Positions 1-8,831 of a stretch of DNA of 64,000 bases are shown here, piece by piece. The notes under the pieces were generated by a model. That model saw only the letters and a list, made by a program, of their open reading frames with translations. It was not told the DNA's origin and made no database searches. Made by a program: the position numbers and the translations under genes. How positions within the stretch are numbered: position 1 is the stretch's first letter; each line of letters begins with the position of its first letter. Source of the DNA: Micromonospora sp. Llam0 (lineage in GTDB: Bacteria; Actinomycetota; Actinomycetes; Mycobacteriales; Micromonosporaceae); contig NZ_RJJY01000002.1 of assembly GCF_003751085.1 (NCBI RefSeq), positions 620,001-684,000 of the forward strand, read 5' to 3'.

Positions 1-555
1 GCCAGCATCCAGGCCATCGCGGAGCGCGCCGACGTCGGCTTCGGCTCCTTCTACAACCACTTCCAGAGCAAGACGGAGCTCTTCGCGACGGCGTACGCCG
101 AGGCCTTCCAGGCGTACGTGGCGTGGCGCGACGCCCAGATCCCGGCCGGTACGGATCCGGTCGCCCGGTTCGTGATGAGCGTGCGACTCACCGGTCGGCT
201 CGGGCTGCTGCGCCCGGAGATCGCCAGGGTCCTCACCAGCCGGCTCGCGGAGGCGGCCCCCGGCGAGCACGGCCCGGCCGGCCCCGGCCTACGCGTGGCC
301 ATCCTCGACGCCCTCGCCGCGCTGAACCCGGGTCGCGTCGAACCGACCGACACCGAGGTCACGGTCATCGCCGCCGCCGGTGCCATCGACGCGATCCTGC
401 GGGCGACAGCGCACAGACCAGCCCGGGAGCATGCCCGCCTGGCCGACAGCCTGGCCCGCGACCTGTTACGCATGCTCGGCGCGGACGACGACCGCAGCGC
501 CGCGCTGCTCGCCGAGCCGTGCCCACCAGCCACAGCACCCGGCGAGGATCACTGA
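1..555 (+). CDS. TetR-family transcriptional regulator, C-terminal part
   Basis: This gene is cut by the window edge and is open from base 1 in frame 1. The first 28 residues visible are the second half of a TetR helix-turn-helix (AIAERADVGFGSFYNHF followed by KTELF), which is the recognition helix and its flank. The remaining ~155 residues are an alpha-helical ligand-binding domain of normal TetR length, ending in EDH before TGA. The family represses nearby genes in response to a small ligand. The ligand cannot be told from the sequence, and the target may lie to the left of the window. Only the N-terminal arm and helices 1-2 are missing. Confidence in the family is high; the physiological role is unknown. 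Confidence 0.9.
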   Translation, partial: ASIQAIAERADVGFGSFYNHFQSKTELFATAYAEAFQAYVAWRDAQIPAGTDPVARFVMSVRLTGRLGLLRPEIARVLTSRLAEAAPGEHGPAGPGLRVAILDALAALNPGRVEPTDTEVTVIAAAGAIDAILRATAHRPAREHARLADSLARDLLRMLGADDDRSAALLAEPCPPATAPGEDH

Positions 556-591
556 CCTGCGGCCGAGGACCCGGGACGACTCCGGCGGCCG

Positions 592-1032
592 TCAGGTGAG
601 TTGCTCGGCCAGGCCGACGATAATGCCTTCGGGACCGCAGACGTAGCAGAGTTTGTAGAGCTCCTCGTACTGCGCGAGTTCGCCGACGAGTTCGGCACCG
701 TGGGTGCGCAGCCGGGCGACGACGGACTCGATGTCGTCGACGGCGAACATGACGCGACGGATCCCCAGCGTGTTGGCTGGTGCGTCCGTCGGCTCGGGCC
801 TGATCGCCTTCGGGGTGTGGAACATCGCCAGCTCGATCTTGCTGTGGCCGTCCGGGGTACGCAGCATCGCGATTTCCTGTCGGACGTCGTCGACCCCGAT
901 GACCCGCTCCACCCAACGCCCTTCGACCGGTCCCCTGCCTTCCAGCTCCATACCGAGTTCGACGAAGAACGAGATGACGGCGTCAAGGTCCTCGACAACG
1001 ATGAGGACGTTGTCCATCCGCTGGAGCGCCAT
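592..1032 (-). CDS. VOC family protein (glyoxalase/bleomycin-resistance fold)
   Basis: A 146-residue protein with two beta-alpha-beta-beta-beta modules typical of the vicinal oxygen chelate superfamily. It starts MDNVLIVVEDLDAVISFF and has a second module at about 85-140 (RRVMFAVDDIESVVARLR ... YVCGPEGIIVGLAEQL). Such single-domain proteins are metal-dependent lyases, dioxygenases or drug-binding proteins. The substrate cannot be read from the sequence. It sits alone between the TetR fragment and the LLM oxidoreductase, about 95 bp from the latter and on the same strand, so a loose operon with the two oxidoreductases is possible but unproven. Confidence 0.85.
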   Translation of the reverse strand: MALQRMDNVLIVVEDLDAVISFFVELGMELEGRGPVEGRWVERVIGVDDVRQEIAMLRTPDGHSKIELAMFHTPKAIRPEPTDAPANTLGIRRVMFAVDDIESVVARLRTHGAELVGELAQYEELYKLCYVCGPEGIIVGLAEQLT

Positions 1033-1127
1033 GCTCGCTCTCCTTGACGTGTCGATGTGAAGCCGGGGTTGGACTCGGCGATCGCAAAGGATAACTCACA
1101 GTCACCCGCGTACAGCCGGGACACCGG

Positions 1128-2003
1128 TTAAGCCGTGGTGGAGATGATCTCGTCGGCGACCCAGTGGGCGACGTCCGGCGGGTAGGGCGTCGACAGCCCG
1201 AGGACGACATGCCGGAAGCCGGCATCCGTGGCTTCGCTGATCGCGGCCCGGGTGGCGCCCGGCTGGTCGTAGGAGACCGGCAGGTGGATGGAGCGGGTGA
1301 TGGTCGCCGGGTCGCGGCCGATCTCGGCGCAGTAGCGGTCCAGCAACGCGCTGCGGCTGACCGCGTCGGCGATGTCGCCGCCGGGGATGTTCCACAGGTC
1401 GGCGTGTTCGGCGACCACCCGCAGCAGGGCCGCCGACCGCCCGCCGATCAGGATCGGCGGGTACGGCTTCTGCACCGGCTTCGGGTTGCCGAACGCTCCG
1501 GTGAGCCGGTGGTGGGTGCCGTGGAAGTCGAACGGTTCGGCCTCAGTCCACAATCGACTGATGATGGTGCACGCCTCGGCGAGGCTGCCCACCGAGTGGG
1601 TGAAGTCGTGATACGGCAGGCCGTGGGCGTCATACTCGCGTCGGGCCAGCGGGTGGCTGGGCCGCGAGCCGGCGCCGATGCCGAAGTCGAGCCGGCCGCC
1701 GGAGACGACGTCGACGGTCGCGGCCATCTTCGCCAGCATCGCCGGTGGCCGGAAACGGTTGCTGGTCACCAACAGGCCCAGGCGCAGCCGCCGGGTCTGC
1801 GCGGCGAGCGCGGCGAGCAGGGTCCAGCCTTCGTACGTCGGCCCGCTCGGGTCGCCGAAGATCGGCATCAGGTGGTCGTAGAGCCAGGCGTGTTCGATTG
1901 CCGGGATCGTGTCCGCGTCGCGCCAGACGCGCAGCACGTCGTGGTAGTCGACCTGGGACGGGGCGGTCATGAGCCCGAAGCTGGGCCGAGCCGTCGGTGA
2001 CAT
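1128..2003 (-). CDS. LLM-class flavin/F420-dependent oxidoreductase
   Basis: A 291-residue luciferase-like monooxygenase-fold protein. The ATG at 2003 is chosen because the frame upstream of it is low-quality and overlaps the aldo-keto reductase; from this start the protein begins MSPTARPSFGLMTAPSQVDY. Family hallmarks are an early SQVDY segment, an AWLYDHLMPIFGDPSGPTYEGW region, GRLDFGIGAGSRPSH at mid-protein, and a C-terminal HVVLGLSTPYPPD. Actinobacterial members commonly use F420 or FMN. It begins 20 bp after the aldo-keto reductase stop, so the two probably form an operon controlled by the divergent TetR gene. The substrate is unknown. Confidence 0.88.
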   Translation of the reverse strand: MSPTARPSFGLMTAPSQVDYHDVLRVWRDADTIPAIEHAWLYDHLMPIFGDPSGPTYEGWTLLAALAAQTRRLRLGLLVTSNRFRPPAMLAKMAATVDVVSGGRLDFGIGAGSRPSHPLARREYDAHGLPYHDFTHSVGSLAEACTIISRLWTEAEPFDFHGTHHRLTGAFGNPKPVQKPYPPILIGGRSAALLRVVAEHADLWNIPGGDIADAVSRSALLDRYCAEIGRDPATITRSIHLPVSYDQPGATRAAISEATDAGFRHVVLGLSTPYPPDVAHWVADEIISTTA

Positions 2004-2022
2004 CAGTCCATCCAGTACGCGG

Positions 2023-3042
2023 TCAGCGGCGGCGTAGCGCCGGGTCGAGCAGGGCGGGCGGGGTGTCGTGCTTCTCGTGCGGGGCCAGGTCGACGCCGGG
2101 GGCGACGATCGCGTCGACGGCGTCGAGCACATCGGCGGTCAGCACGGTGTCCGCGGCGGCCAGCTGCGAACGCAGGTGGTCGATCGTGCGCGGGCCGATG
2201 ATCGCGCTGGTCACCCCGGGGTGCGCGGTGACGAAGCCGAGCGCGAGTTGGATCATCGTCAGGCCGGCGGCGTCAGCGACGGCGGCCAGTTTCTCGACCG
2301 CGTCGAGCTTGGCCCGGTTGGTGGGGATGTCCAGGTCGTACCGCTGCGGCATCTTGCCGGACCGGCTGGTGCTGATCTCCTGGTCGGCGCGGATCGCGCC
2401 GGACAGCCAGCCGGAGGCGAGCGGGCTCCAGGCGAGCACCCCCATGCCGTACTCCTGGGTCACCGGCAGGACGTGGGCCTCGATGCCGCGTTGCAGGATC
2501 GAGTACGCGGGCTGCTCGGTCACGTACCGGCTGGTCTTGTTCTCCCGGGCGGCCCACTGGGCCTGGACGATCCGGTAGGCGGGGAAGGTCGACGAGCCGA
2601 AGTAGCGGATCTTGCCGGCCCGCTGCAGGTCGGTCAGCGCGGACAGGGTCTCCTCGTCGCCGGTCGTCGGGTCCCAGCGGTGGATCTGGTAGAGGTCGAC
2701 GTGGTCGACGCCGAGCCGGCGCAGGCTGTCGTCCAGCGCGGTGACCAGCCAGCGGCGGGAACTGCCCTGGTGGTTGCGCTCGTCGCTCATCGGCATGTTG
2801 GCCTTGGTGGCGAGCACGATGTCGTCGCGGCGGCCGGCGATGGCCTTGCCGAGCATCTCCTCCGACTGGCCCTGGCTGTACCAGTCGGCGGTGTCGATGA
2901 GGTTGATTCCGGCGTCGAGTGCGGCGTCGACGATGGCGCTGGCCTCGTCCTGGCTGGTGTCGCCGATCGCGCCGAAGTTCATCGCGCCGAGGGCGAGGGT
3001 GCCGGCCTGCACGCCGGTGCGGCCGAGAGTGCGGTACTGCAC
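2023..3042 (-). CDS. aldo/keto reductase
   Basis: A 339-residue NAD(P)H-dependent oxidoreductase with a TIM-barrel fold. Catalytic tetrad residues are visible: Asp in LIDTADWY, the Tyr that follows it (DTADWYSQGQSEEMLG), Lys in VLATKANMPM and His in YQIHRWDP. The cofactor-binding C-terminal part contains AIIGPRTIDHLRSQLAA. Length is normal for AKR subfamilies of the Tas/YghZ type. It is transcribed divergently from a TetR regulator across about 120 bp carrying two operator-like sites, and is followed closely by an LLM oxidoreductase. It probably detoxifies or interconverts a carbonyl compound sensed by the TetR protein; that link is inferred from layout. Confidence 0.9.
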   Translation of the reverse strand: MQYRTLGRTGVQAGTLALGAMNFGAIGDTSQDEASAIVDAALDAGINLIDTADWYSQGQSEEMLGKAIAGRRDDIVLATKANMPMSDERNHQGSSRRWLVTALDDSLRRLGVDHVDLYQIHRWDPTTGDEETLSALTDLQRAGKIRYFGSSTFPAYRIVQAQWAARENKTSRYVTEQPAYSILQRGIEAHVLPVTQEYGMGVLAWSPLASGWLSGAIRADQEISTSRSGKMPQRYDLDIPTNRAKLDAVEKLAAVADAAGLTMIQLALGFVTAHPGVTSAIIGPRTIDHLRSQLAAADTVLTADVLDAVDAIVAPGVDLAPHEKHDTPPALLDPALRRR

Positions 3043-3094
3043 GGCTGTTTCTCCTTGAGCGGGGTCGCCTGGTCTGGCACGCTGACACCGAAGC

Positions 3095-3133
3095 GGAGCA
3101 GCGTTCCGCTAAGACGATACGGAACGCTGTTCC
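3095..3133. promoter_or_regulatory. two candidate TetR operators in divergent promoter region
   Basis: Between the divergent aldo-keto reductase and TetR genes lie two related 13-bp sites: GGAGCAGCGTTCC (3095-3107) and GGAACGCTGTTCC (3121-3133). The second is a near-perfect palindrome (GGAAC, 3-bp centre, GTTCC). The first is its reverse complement with one change. Centres are 26 bp apart. This pattern is typical of autoregulated divergent TetR control, but binding is inferred. Confidence 0.55.
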
Positions 3134-3165
3134 GGTTAGCAAGTGAGCAATGGAGGAAAGCACGT

Positions 3166-3777
3166 ATGGTCGACACCGGCGGTGTCAGCAGCGGGTCGGC
3201 GGGACCGGTCGAGCCGGCCCGGCCGCGCCGGCAGCGGGCCGACGCCCAGCGCAACGAGCAGGCCCTGCTGGAGGCCGCGGCGGCGGCGTTCGTCGCATCC
3301 GGCGTCGACGTCCCGGTACGCGACATCGCCACCCGGGCCGGGGTCGGCGTCGGCACCATCTACCGCCACTTCCCCACCCGGTCCGATCTGATCGTCGCGG
3401 TGTTCCGGCACCAGGTCGAGGCCTGCGCCGATGCCGGCCCGACGATGCTGACGGAGAGCGCCACCGCGCACGCCGCCCTCGCCCGGTGGGTCGACCTGTT
3501 CGTCGACTTCCTGGTCACCAAGCACGGTCTCGCCGGGGCGTTGCAGTCCGACGCCGCCGCCTTCCATGCGCTGCACGACTACTTCCTGGGCCGACTGGTC
3601 CCGGTCTGCACCGAGCTGCTCGCCGCCGCCGTCACCGCCGGGGAGATCCGCCCCGAAGTCGACGCGTACCAACTGATGCGCGGCGTCGGCAATCTCTGCG
3701 TCGGGGCGGACGCCGACCCCCGCTACGACGCCCGCCGCCTGGTCGGCCTGCTCATCGCCGGCCTCCGCGTCAGCTGA
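3166..3777 (+). CDS. TetR-family transcriptional regulator
   Basis: A 203-residue repressor starting at the ATG at 3166, preceded by a strong GGAGGAAAG ribosome binding site. The N-terminal helix-turn-helix is at about residues 30-75: LLEAAAAAFVASGVDVPVRD, then IATRAGVGVGTIYRHFPTRSD, the canonical TetR recognition helix. The C-terminal ~120 residues form the helical ligand/dimer domain. It is transcribed divergently from the aldo-keto reductase/LLM oxidoreductase pair, and two operator-like palindromes lie in the shared promoter region, so it probably represses both itself and that pair. The ligand is unknown. Confidence 0.92.
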   Translation: MVDTGGVSSGSAGPVEPARPRRQRADAQRNEQALLEAAAAAFVASGVDVPVRDIATRAGVGVGTIYRHFPTRSDLIVAVFRHQVEACADAGPTMLTESATAHAALARWVDLFVDFLVTKHGLAGALQSDAAAFHALHDYFLGRLVPVCTELLAAAVTAGEIRPEVDAYQLMRGVGNLCVGADADPRYDARRLVGLLIAGLRVS

Positions 3778-3891
3778 CACCCGCCGGGTGGCCCGAACGG
3801 CTCGGACGGTTTGTCCCACCGAGGGCTTTTCGCCTGGTTAGGGTGGTCAGTAACGGCTGGTGACGCGGCAACTGCGGAAGGAACAGATAAG

Positions 3892-5286
3892 ATGATCTTG
3901 TCGGGGCGGTCCCCCGACCCTGGCGGTGCCGTCGGCATCGCCACGGCCCGCACGCGGCGACCGGCTCGAGACACCTCGCCGGTCTTTCGCCGGGAACTCG
4001 TCGGCCAACTGCTGCGCTGCTACCCGGTAAGCGCCGTCGTGCTCGCCCCCTACCTGGGGCTCATCCTGCCGATGGCCGTCATCTACCACAATCCGCACAC
4101 CGGCCTGATCGCGTCGCTGGTCGGATTCGCCCTGCTCGGCAGCGCGACGGTAGAAACCTTCAGCCTGCTGCTCGGCCGACCCGATCCACAGTGGCGGGCA
4201 GGTGTCCAGCACTCCCACGCCCGGTATCCACGCCTCTACCCGATAGCCAGATTCGTCGCGCTGACCGGCATCGCGGCCGACCTGCTCGGGGTCCACCTCG
4301 GTCGAGGCACCATCGTCGCCCAGCTCTCCGGCGAACTGGCCGGCGGCCCGGTCGCCACATTGACCACGTTGTTCTCCGGCTGGGGGGCGCTGGCCGTCGG
4401 CCTGCTGATCGCCAGCCACCTCAGTGGTCGGCTGTCCCGAGCGAAACTCTACGGCTGGCTGACGGCGCTCGTCGCTACTCAGACGGTGGTCGCCGTCCAG
4501 ACCGCCCTCACCGCCGCGCTGATCGCCTTCATCTTCTTCGTGGCCGTCGCGGGAATGCTCTGCGGCATCTTCCGGCTGCGGTACCTGCTGGTCGCCGGGG
4601 CGGTGCTGATCCTGCTCTGGCCGCCCCTGTTCGACCACCGCAACACCATCCGGGAGAGCCACGGCATCACGGTCGACGACAACGTCAGCGCGCTCGACCG
4701 GATCCGGCTGGACCGCCAGCTCGCCACCGTGGCCGGCTACGACGTCCCGGTCGACCTCGGCCAGCCCGGCCCCGCCGACTACCTCCGCTACGGGCTGGTA
4801 CCCCGGATGCTGGACCCGGACCGGCCGCCGATGTCCACCGGGCAGCTGATCAGCATGTACCGGGGTGGCAGCGGGACCACGGCGTACAGCTTCCTGCTGC
4901 TGGGCAACATCTGGTTCTTCGAAGGCGCGGTCGGTCTGGTGGTCCTGCACGCCGCCGCCGCCGGGTTCACCGCGGCGCTGCTGCGCTGGCGAGGGGCGCC
5001 CGGGCCGGCGCGGCTGGTCCTGTTCTGCCTCGCCCTGTCCGACCTGCTGCTCTGGACCGGCACCTACCCCGACTCGGTGATCGGATTCCTGCAGCACGTG
5101 GTGTCGGCGGTCCCGGTGTTCCTGCTGCTCTGGCTGACCCGCAGCCGACCGGACCGGCCCGGCCGGCACAGCCTGCCCGGCTGGCGGCTGCGGCCGAGCC
5201 GCTGGCACGACCTGCCCAGCCAGCACGGCCTGCCCGGACGGCACCGGCTGGTGGGCGGTCCCGCACCGACCGGCGCCGACCGGTGA
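3892..5286 (+). CDS. polytopic membrane protein, probable polysaccharide (Wzy-like) polymerase
   Basis: A 464-residue integral membrane protein. ATG 3892 is preferred because GGAAGGA lies about 9 bp upstream; an in-frame ATG at 3811 is possible. It has about ten hydrophobic segments, for example YPVSAVVLAPYLGLILPMAV and a run of three ending LLVAGAVLILLWPPLF. Long loops include a periplasm-like segment with SALDRIRLDRQLATVAGYDV and GSGTTAYSFLLLGNIWFFEG near the C-terminus. That topology and the later loop are typical of O-antigen ligase/polymerase (Wzy) proteins. It overlaps the flippase start by four bases and heads a surface-polysaccharide locus, which supports the role. The family is assigned from topology and context, not a diagnostic motif. 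The C-terminal ~50 residues are basic and low-complexity. Confidence 0.6.
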   Translation: MILSGRSPDPGGAVGIATARTRRPARDTSPVFRRELVGQLLRCYPVSAVVLAPYLGLILPMAVIYHNPHTGLIASLVGFALLGSATVETFSLLLGRPDPQWRAGVQHSHARYPRLYPIARFVALTGIAADLLGVHLGRGTIVAQLSGELAGGPVATLTTLFSGWGALAVGLLIASHLSGRLSRAKLYGWLTALVATQTVVAVQTALTAALIAFIFFVAVAGMLCGIFRLRYLLVAGAVLILLWPPLFDHRNTIRESHGITVDDNVSALDRIRLDRQLATVAGYDVPVDLGQPGPADYLRYGLVPRMLDPDRPPMSTGQLISMYRGGSGTTAYSFLLLGNIWFFEGAVGLVVLHAAAAGFTAALLRWRGAPGPARLVLFCLALSDLLLWTGTYPDSVIGFLQHVVSAVPVFLLLWLTRSRPDRPGRHSLPGWRLRPSRWHDLPSQHGLPGRHRLVGGPAPTGADR

Positions 5287-6596
5287 CCGGACCGGGTCAC
5301 GGCCGTGGCCGCAGCCGCGATCGGCCACGCGTCAGCCGTCGGGCACTGCTGGCGCTGCTCGTCGGAGGACTGTCGAGCGGCGGCAACTTCCTGCTCGCGG
5401 TCACCGTCGCCCGGCTGGAGTCGATCGGCGGGGTGGGCCAGTACGCCCTGGCGTTCTCGTTCTACGTCCTCGGCTCCGGGCTGGTCCGCAGCATGGTGAC
5501 CGACACGGTGCTGGTTGCCGGCTCCGGCGCGGCGGTGGCCGCCCGACGGGTCACCCTGCTCGGTGCCATCGGAGGTGTGTCGCTGGCGGCCGTCGGCGCG
5601 GCGTACGGCTCGGCGTACCTGACGGTCGCCGGAATCGCCCTGCCCGGCCTGGTCCTCTACGACTACACCAAGGCGATCGCCGTCGGCGTCGGCAACCCGA
5701 CGCGGGCGATCGGTCAGGAGATCGCCTGGTCGGTGCTCACCGGTGCGGCCGCGCTGGGCGGTCTGGCCGGGCTGATCGACGCACCGGTGGTCTTCGCCGG
5801 CTGGGCCGTCGGTGGCGCGCTGATCGGAGTGGTCACCGCCGCCTGCCACCGGTACGACCTGCTGCCCGGCTGGTCCGCCGGACGAGCCGAGACGCGGGTC
5901 GCGCTCGGGTTCGGCACGCAGTTCCTGCTGACCACCGGATCGGCGCAGCTGGCGCTGACCGCGGTGGCCGCCGCCGCGGGAACCGCGATCGTCGGGGCGT
6001 TGAGCGCCGGACGGACCCTGCTGGGGCCGGTGAACCTGGTGCTGTCGATGGCCGCCACCCTGATCCTGCCGCAGCTGGCCCGCACCCGTAGCGAGCCCGG
6101 CCCGGTCCGCCGTCGGGCGGCGTACCGGCTCACCTCGCTGATCGCCGGCGGCGTCCTGCCGTTGACGGCGGCGGTCGCGCTGCTGCCGGATTCGCTCGGC
6201 ACGACGCTGCTCGGCGCCAACTGGACGGTGGCCCGCAGCCTGCTGCCGTTGCTGGCGCTGGAGAGCCTGCTCGCCGTACCGGCCGCCATCGGCTTCGCCG
6301 GACTGCGGGTCGAACGGGCCAGCCGGCGAGCGATCGTCCTCGGGGTCACCGTGGGGGCGCTCCGGGTGCCGGTGGTCGTCGGCGGCGCGGTGCTGCTCGG
6401 TGCCACCGGCGCGGCCGGTGCGCTCGTGCTGCTGGCCCTGGTCAGCGCGCTCGCCTGGAGCGTCGGCTACCTGCTGCTGCTGCGGGACCGTACGGCGCGC
6501 CCACCGGTCGACCGATCGCGCGCAGCGCGGTGCGAACCCGCTCCGCCACCGTCTTCACCTCGGCTTCGGCCAGCTCGGCGTAGGTGGGCAGGTTGA
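5283..6596 (+). CDS. polysaccharide flippase (Wzx/MATE-like, MOP superfamily)
   Basis: A 437-residue membrane protein starting at a GTG that overlaps the previous stop (GTGA). Twelve or so hydrophobic helices alternate with short basic loops, beginning RALLALLVGGLSSGGNFLLA. The pattern is typical of PST/MOP lipid-linked oligosaccharide flippases. It follows the polymerase-like gene, giving a classical export pair. Its last ~45 codons, after the final helix (YLLLLRDR), are proline- and arginine-rich and lie antisense to the end of the convergent aminotransferase gene, with a 155-bp overlap. The natural end may therefore have been changed by rearrangement. Export of the sugar unit made by the neighbouring genes is inferred. 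Confidence 0.75.
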   Translation: MTGPGHGRGRSRDRPRVSRRALLALLVGGLSSGGNFLLAVTVARLESIGGVGQYALAFSFYVLGSGLVRSMVTDTVLVAGSGAAVAARRVTLLGAIGGVSLAAVGAAYGSAYLTVAGIALPGLVLYDYTKAIAVGVGNPTRAIGQEIAWSVLTGAAALGGLAGLIDAPVVFAGWAVGGALIGVVTAACHRYDLLPGWSAGRAETRVALGFGTQFLLTTGSAQLALTAVAAAAGTAIVGALSAGRTLLGPVNLVLSMAATLILPQLARTRSEPGPVRRRAAYRLTSLIAGGVLPLTAAVALLPDSLGTTLLGANWTVARSLLPLLALESLLAVPAAIGFAGLRVERASRRAIVLGVTVGALRVPVVVGGAVLLGATGAAGALVLLALVSALAWSVGYLLLLRDRTARPPVDRSRAARCEPAPPPSSPRLRPARRRWAG

Positions 6597-7632
6597 TCCC
6601 GCGCCGACTCAGATCGGCGGCGACCGGGCAGTTCGCGGCCGGATCGTGGTGCGCGGGCAGGTCGGGGATCGGTACGAAGAACGGGCGGCTATCGACGCCC
6701 AGCCGGTCGAGCCCGCGCGCGAGGGCGTCCCGCGAGGTCGGGTCCGTCTCGGCTCCGACCAGGAAGGCTGCCATCCAGGGGGCTCGGCGGACGCCGGGTG
6801 CCACCGGTTGCCGGGCCAGCTCCGGCTCGTCGGCCAACTGCTCCTCGTACCCGGCGATCACCCGCTCCCGCCGGGCGATGATCTCGTCGGCCCGGTCGAG
6901 TTGGGCGCAGAGCAGCGCGGCGCACAGGTTGGTCATCCGGTAGTTGTAGCCCAGAACAGGGAAGTAGTAGCGCCGTCGCGGGTCCATGCCCTGGTTGCGC
7001 AACAGCCGCATCCGATCGGCGAACGCGGGGTCGGAGGTGGTCACGCCACCGCCCTCCCCCGAGGTGATCACCTTGTTGCCGAAGAAGGAGAAGGTGGTGG
7101 CGTCTGCCAGGCCGCCGACCGGGCGACCGTCGAGGGTGGCGCCGAACGACTCGGCCGCGTCGGCGACGAGCAGCAGACCGTGCCGGTCGCACAGTGCCCG
7201 CAGCGCCGGGTAGTCAGCCGGGTGGCCGTACAGGTCGACGGCGACGACCGCCCGGGTTCGCGGGCCGATCGCCGCGCGGACCGCGGCCGGGTCGACGCAC
7301 CAGGTCTGCGGCAGTACGTCCACGCAGACGGCCCGCGCCCCGCAGTACGCGACGGCGTTGGCGGTCGCCACGTAGGTCAACGCGGGCACGACGACCTCGT
7401 CGCCCGGCCCGATTCCGGCGGCTGCCAGGACCAGGTGCAGAGCGACCGTACCGTTGCTGGTCGCCGCCGCCGCGGCGGCGGCGCAGCGGCTGGCGAGCCG
7501 TCGCTCGAACTCGGCGAGGTACGGGCCCTGCGACGAGATCCATCCGCTGCGCAGCGCGTCGACGACGTACCGCTCCTCCAGCTCGGTCAGGCTCGGCCGG
7601 GCGACCGGGAACCGGTCTGTCGGGCCGGTCAC
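6442..7632 (-). CDS. DegT/DnrJ/EryC1/StrS aminotransferase, perosamine-synthase-like
   Basis: A 396-residue PLP enzyme starting at the GTG at 7632, which overlaps the upstream stop (GTGA). The PLP-binding Asp158 is in VADAAESFGAT and the Schiff-base Lys187 is in FSFFGNKVITSGEGGG, the motif of GDP-4-keto-6-deoxymannose 4-aminotransferases (PerA/RfbE type). The N-terminal WISSQGPY and C-terminal SRPFFVPIPDLPAH segments also fit sugar aminotransferases. It lies downstream of GDP-mannose 4,6-dehydratase, whose product would be its substrate, so GDP-perosamine formation is the most economical reading. The last ~25 residues (GRPVGAPYGP onward) are an extension that overlaps the convergent flippase gene. 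Confidence 0.82.
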   Translation of the reverse strand: MTGPTDRFPVARPSLTELEERYVVDALRSGWISSQGPYLAEFERRLASRCAAAAAAATSNGTVALHLVLAAAGIGPGDEVVVPALTYVATANAVAYCGARAVCVDVLPQTWCVDPAAVRAAIGPRTRAVVAVDLYGHPADYPALRALCDRHGLLLVADAAESFGATLDGRPVGGLADATTFSFFGNKVITSGEGGGVTTSDPAFADRMRLLRNQGMDPRRRYYFPVLGYNYRMTNLCAALLCAQLDRADEIIARRERVIAGYEEQLADEPELARQPVAPGVRRAPWMAAFLVGAETDPTSRDALARGLDRLGVDSRPFFVPIPDLPAHHDPAANCPVAADLSRRGINLPTYAELAEAEVKTVAERVRTALRAIGRPVGAPYGPAAAAGSRRSRRAR

Positions 7633-8831
7633 CGGGACGCCGCCCGGCTGAGCGTGGCGGCGAACGCCGACCGTGGCACCGGACCGGGACGACCGTCGGC
7701 GGCCCACCGCAGCACGTCCAGGTAGTCGCGGCCGGCGGCGTCCCAGGTCCGGGCGGCGAGCCGGCCGTCGGCCCGCCGGGACGCGGCGGCGTAGTGCGCC
7801 CGGTCGTCGGCCAGCCGGCCGACCGCGGCGGCCAGCGATGCCGGGTCGGTGGCCCGGAAGACGGCCGCTTCGGCGCCCGTGAACTCCAGCTGTGCCAGCA
7901 GTGGCTCGCTGTCGGCGCAGGCCACCGGGAGCCCCCAGCTGAACGCCTCCAGCATCGCCCCGCTGGCCGCCTCCCACAGCGAGGGCACCACCACCGCGTC
8001 GGCCCGGGCGTAGAGGGCGTTCAACTCGTCGCGGGTGACGAAGCCGGGGAAGTGGATCCGGTCGCGCAGATCGGGCCGTGCGGCGCGGGCGCGCAGTCGG
8101 CTCGCCTCGGGCTCGACCAGCGGGCCCGGACAGATCAGGTGGTGCTCGGGGAGCAGCGCCATCGCCTCCAGCAGGGTGATGTGGTTCTTGTGCCGTGCCG
8201 TGGCCGACGGGTAGAGCAGCAGCCCCGGTTCGGGTCGGGCCCGCAGGTGTCCGGGTGCGGGCTGGAAGGTCGGCGTCGGGATGAGCACGGTCTTCTCCGC
8301 CGCCTGCGGGAAGATCCGCAGCGCTTCCCGGTACGGGTGCGGCCAGGTGACGACGACGGCGGCCGCGCGGGCCACGTTCTGTCGGATCACCGCCGCGTAG
8401 CCGGGAGCGTGGAAGTCGGCCCGCAGCCGTCGGAGGTCGTGCAGCACCATGACGGACGTACCCGGTCGGATCGGTGTGCCATGGAACGGGTGGAGGATGA
8501 CGTCCGCGTCGGACCGGGTCGGGACGGTACGCTGCCGGACCGCGTCGACCGTCCGGCGTACGGCGGACGAGTCACGCAGCCGGTTCGGCGTCCACCGGCG
8601 CAGCAGCTGCCCGACCGGGTTGTCGGTACGCAGCGGCTGCGCCGTCTCGACCCAGTCGATGCGCGGGTCGGGCACGCTGCGACGCCACTGCTCCACGGTG
8701 CCGCTGAGGACGTCGACCCGCAGCTCGCAGGAGCGGTCGGCGGCGATTCCGGCCAGCAGGCCGTAGCTGAACGCCTCGACGCCGGCGGCATGGCCGGGAC
8801 GGATCGCAGTGGCGTCGACGGTGACCCTCAT
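7629..8831 (-). CDS. glycosyltransferase, GT-B fold (GT1/GT4 family)
   Basis: A 400-residue retaining-type glycosyltransferase whose ATG overlaps the gmd stop (ATGA). The N-terminal acceptor domain begins [20 protein letters not shown]. The C-terminal nucleotide-sugar domain carries [21 protein letters not shown] and [20 protein letters not shown], the GT4 signature in which the ExxxxxxxE-type glutamates bind the donor. It is translationally coupled between gmd and the aminotransferase, so it probably transfers the GDP-sugar they make, or a related sugar, onto a lipid-linked acceptor. The acceptor is unknown. Confidence 0.87.
   Translation of the reverse strand: MRVTVDATAIRPGHAAGVEAFSYGLLAGIAADRSCELRVDVLSGTVEQWRRSVPDPRIDWVETAQPLRTDNPVGQLLRRWTPNRLRDSSAVRRTVDAVRQRTVPTRSDADVILHPFHGTPIRPGTSVMVLHDLRRLRADFHAPGYAAVIRQNVARAAAVVVTWPHPYREALRIFPQAAEKTVLIPTPTFQPAPGHLRARPEPGLLLYPSATARHKNHITLLEAMALLPEHHLICPGPLVEPEASRLRARAARPDLRDRIHFPGFVTRDELNALYARADAVVVPSLWEAASGAMLEAFSWGLPVACADSEPLLAQLEFTGAEAAVFRATDPASLAAAVGRLADDRAHYAAASRRADGRLAARTWDAAGRDYLDVLRWAADGRPGPVPRSAFAATLSRAASR

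Noticed and set aside
2068..3165. N-terminal extension of the TetR gene through the aldo-keto reductase region
   Set aside because: The extension is antisense to a clear aldo-keto reductase, and a strong RBS precedes ATG 3166.
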